From NCBI GenBank assembly GCA_013298245.1, contig JAAFHD010000207.1:1-6582 (forward strand): DNA of 6,582 bases, read 5' to 3'. The translations under genes were made by a program, and so were the position numbers. The notes beneath the pieces are model-generated. The model made no database searches. It saw nothing but the letters and a program-made list of their open reading frames with translations, and was not told the DNA's origin. Position 1 is the first letter of the stretch, and every line of letters begins with the position of its first letter. Below, one piece after another: positions 5,885 through 6,582 of the stretch. This DNA comes from Alphaproteobacteria bacterium (GTDB lineage Bacteria > Pseudomonadota > Alphaproteobacteria > Acetobacterales > Acetobacteraceae).

Positions 5885-6582
5885 GGGGCGAGTTTCCGGC
5901 GGGCGCGGTCGCGGCGCAACAATTCGGTGGCTAGCGCGACATAGGCCTGCGCGCCGGGGGAGCGGAAATCATAGACCGTGACGGGCAGGCCATGGGATGG
6001 CGCCTCGGACACGCGGACATTGCGGGGGATTTCGGTGTCGAAGACCTTGGCGCCGAAATGGCCGCGAACATCATTGGCGACCGCTTCGGCCAGGTTGTTG
6101 CGGCGGTCCACCATGGTCAGCACGATGCCTTCCAGTTCCAGCTTCGGGTTGAAGCCGCGCTTCACGCGCTCAATGGTTTGCGTGATCTGGGAGACGCCTT
6201 CGAGGGCATAGAATTCGGCCTGCAAGGGCACCATCACCGCATCCGCCGTGACCAGGGCGTTCAGGGTGATGAAGCCGAGCGAGGGCGGGCAATCCAGCAG
6301 GATCCAATCGAAGCCACTGATGCCGGACAACGCCTCACGCAGGCGGGTTTCGCGGTTGGGCAGGTCCACCAGTTCTACCTCGCCGCCGGCCAGGTCGGGG
6401 TCGGCGGGCAGGATGGAGAGGTTGGGCACGGAGGTCGCGCGGATGGCCTGCGCGGCTGGGCGGCCTTCGATCAGCACGGAATAAGTCCCGGGACGGCGGG
6501 CAGGGCGGTCCAGGCCCAGGCCGGTCGAGGCATTGCCCTGCGGGTCCAGGTCCACCAGCAGCACCTTGTGCCGCGCGGCGAG
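5881..6582 (-). CDS. parA: Chromosome partitioning ATPase ParA (Soj family), 5' end outside window
   Basis: ParA is the DNA-bound Walker ATPase that, with ParB-parS, moves newly replicated origins apart. The visible fragment is 233 residues. Reading starts at LAARHKVLLVDLDPQG, so the first roughly 30 residues, including the Walker A' lysine motif, lie beyond the right edge. Visible motifs are DLDPQGNAS (fragment residues 11-19), LLDCPPSLGF at about 95-104 (Walker B region), VPLQAEFYALEG and IPRNVRVSEAPSHG near 185-198. The C-terminal YDFRSPGAQAY segment is also typical. The GTG at 6564 is an internal valine, not the start. The stop overlaps the parB start by 4 nt. In many alphaproteobacteria rsmG/mnmG lies upstream, which would be off the right end here. 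Identification is firm. Confidence 0.96.
   Translation of the reverse strand, partial: LAARHKVLLVDLDPQGNASTGLGLDRPARRPGTYSVLIEGRPAAQAIRATSVPNLSILPADPDLAGGEVELVDLPNRETRLREALSGISGFDWILLDCPPSLGFITLNALVTADAVMVPLQAEFYALEGVSQITQTIERVKRGFNPKLELEGIVLTMVDRRNNLAEAVANDVRGHFGAKVFDTEIPRNVRVSEAPSHGLPVTVYDFRSPGAQAYVALATELLRRDRARRKLAP

Noticed and set aside
6562..6564. GTG as start codon of ParA
   Set aside because: It encodes the internal valine of the conserved VLLVDLDPQG strand; the open frame continues to the window edge and Walker A should lie upstream.

Overview
The window is gene-dense, GC-rich bacterial DNA with short intergenic gaps and several 4-nt start/stop overlaps. The gene content suggests an alphaproteobacterium: a Soj/Spo0J-type parAB pair, a Bug/TctC solute-binding protein, a DUF2889 protein and a two-subunit 3-oxoacid CoA-transferase. 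The Bug protein and overall style resemble Rhodospirillales/Acetobacteraceae (Roseomonas-like), but that finer placement is inference. I see no plasmid, phage, insertion sequence or CRISPR signature. The region reads as chromosomal and, because of parAB, possibly near the replication origin.

Left third (2-2626, minus strand): a three-gene run transcribed leftwards. It holds an NAD-dependent sugar-nucleotide epimerase/dehydratase, a periplasmic Bug/TctC binding protein joined to it by an ATGA overlap, and after 10 nt a short KpsT/Wzt-type ABC ATPase for polysaccharide export. The epimerase and ATPase fit surface-polysaccharide synthesis and export. The Bug protein between them does not obviously belong to that pathway. 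Any permease partner would lie beyond the left edge.

Middle (2627-3696): a short divergent intergenic region with a small perfect hairpin leads to a plus-strand DUF2889 gene of unknown function. Two tRNA genes face each other: tRNA-Pro(GGG) on plus and tRNA-Ala(GGC) on minus, both with encoded CCA. The tRNA-Ala gene has a plausible sigma70 promoter with a 17-bp spacer.

Right half (3697-6582): scoA and scoB encode the two subunits of a succinyl-CoA:3-ketoacid CoA-transferase and form a tight plus-strand operon. scoB runs tail-to-tail into parB, and the two coding sequences overlap by 6 nt. parB and parA are on the minus strand with an ATGA overlap. parA is cut by the right edge and lacks its N-terminal Walker A region.

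I found no convincing undescribed multi-gene system. The items most worth a second look are a terminator-like perfect palindrome plus T-run inside scoA made from atypical codons, the uncharacterised DUF2889 protein with conserved Cys/His residues, and the mixed epimerase/Bug/ABC-ATPase operon.
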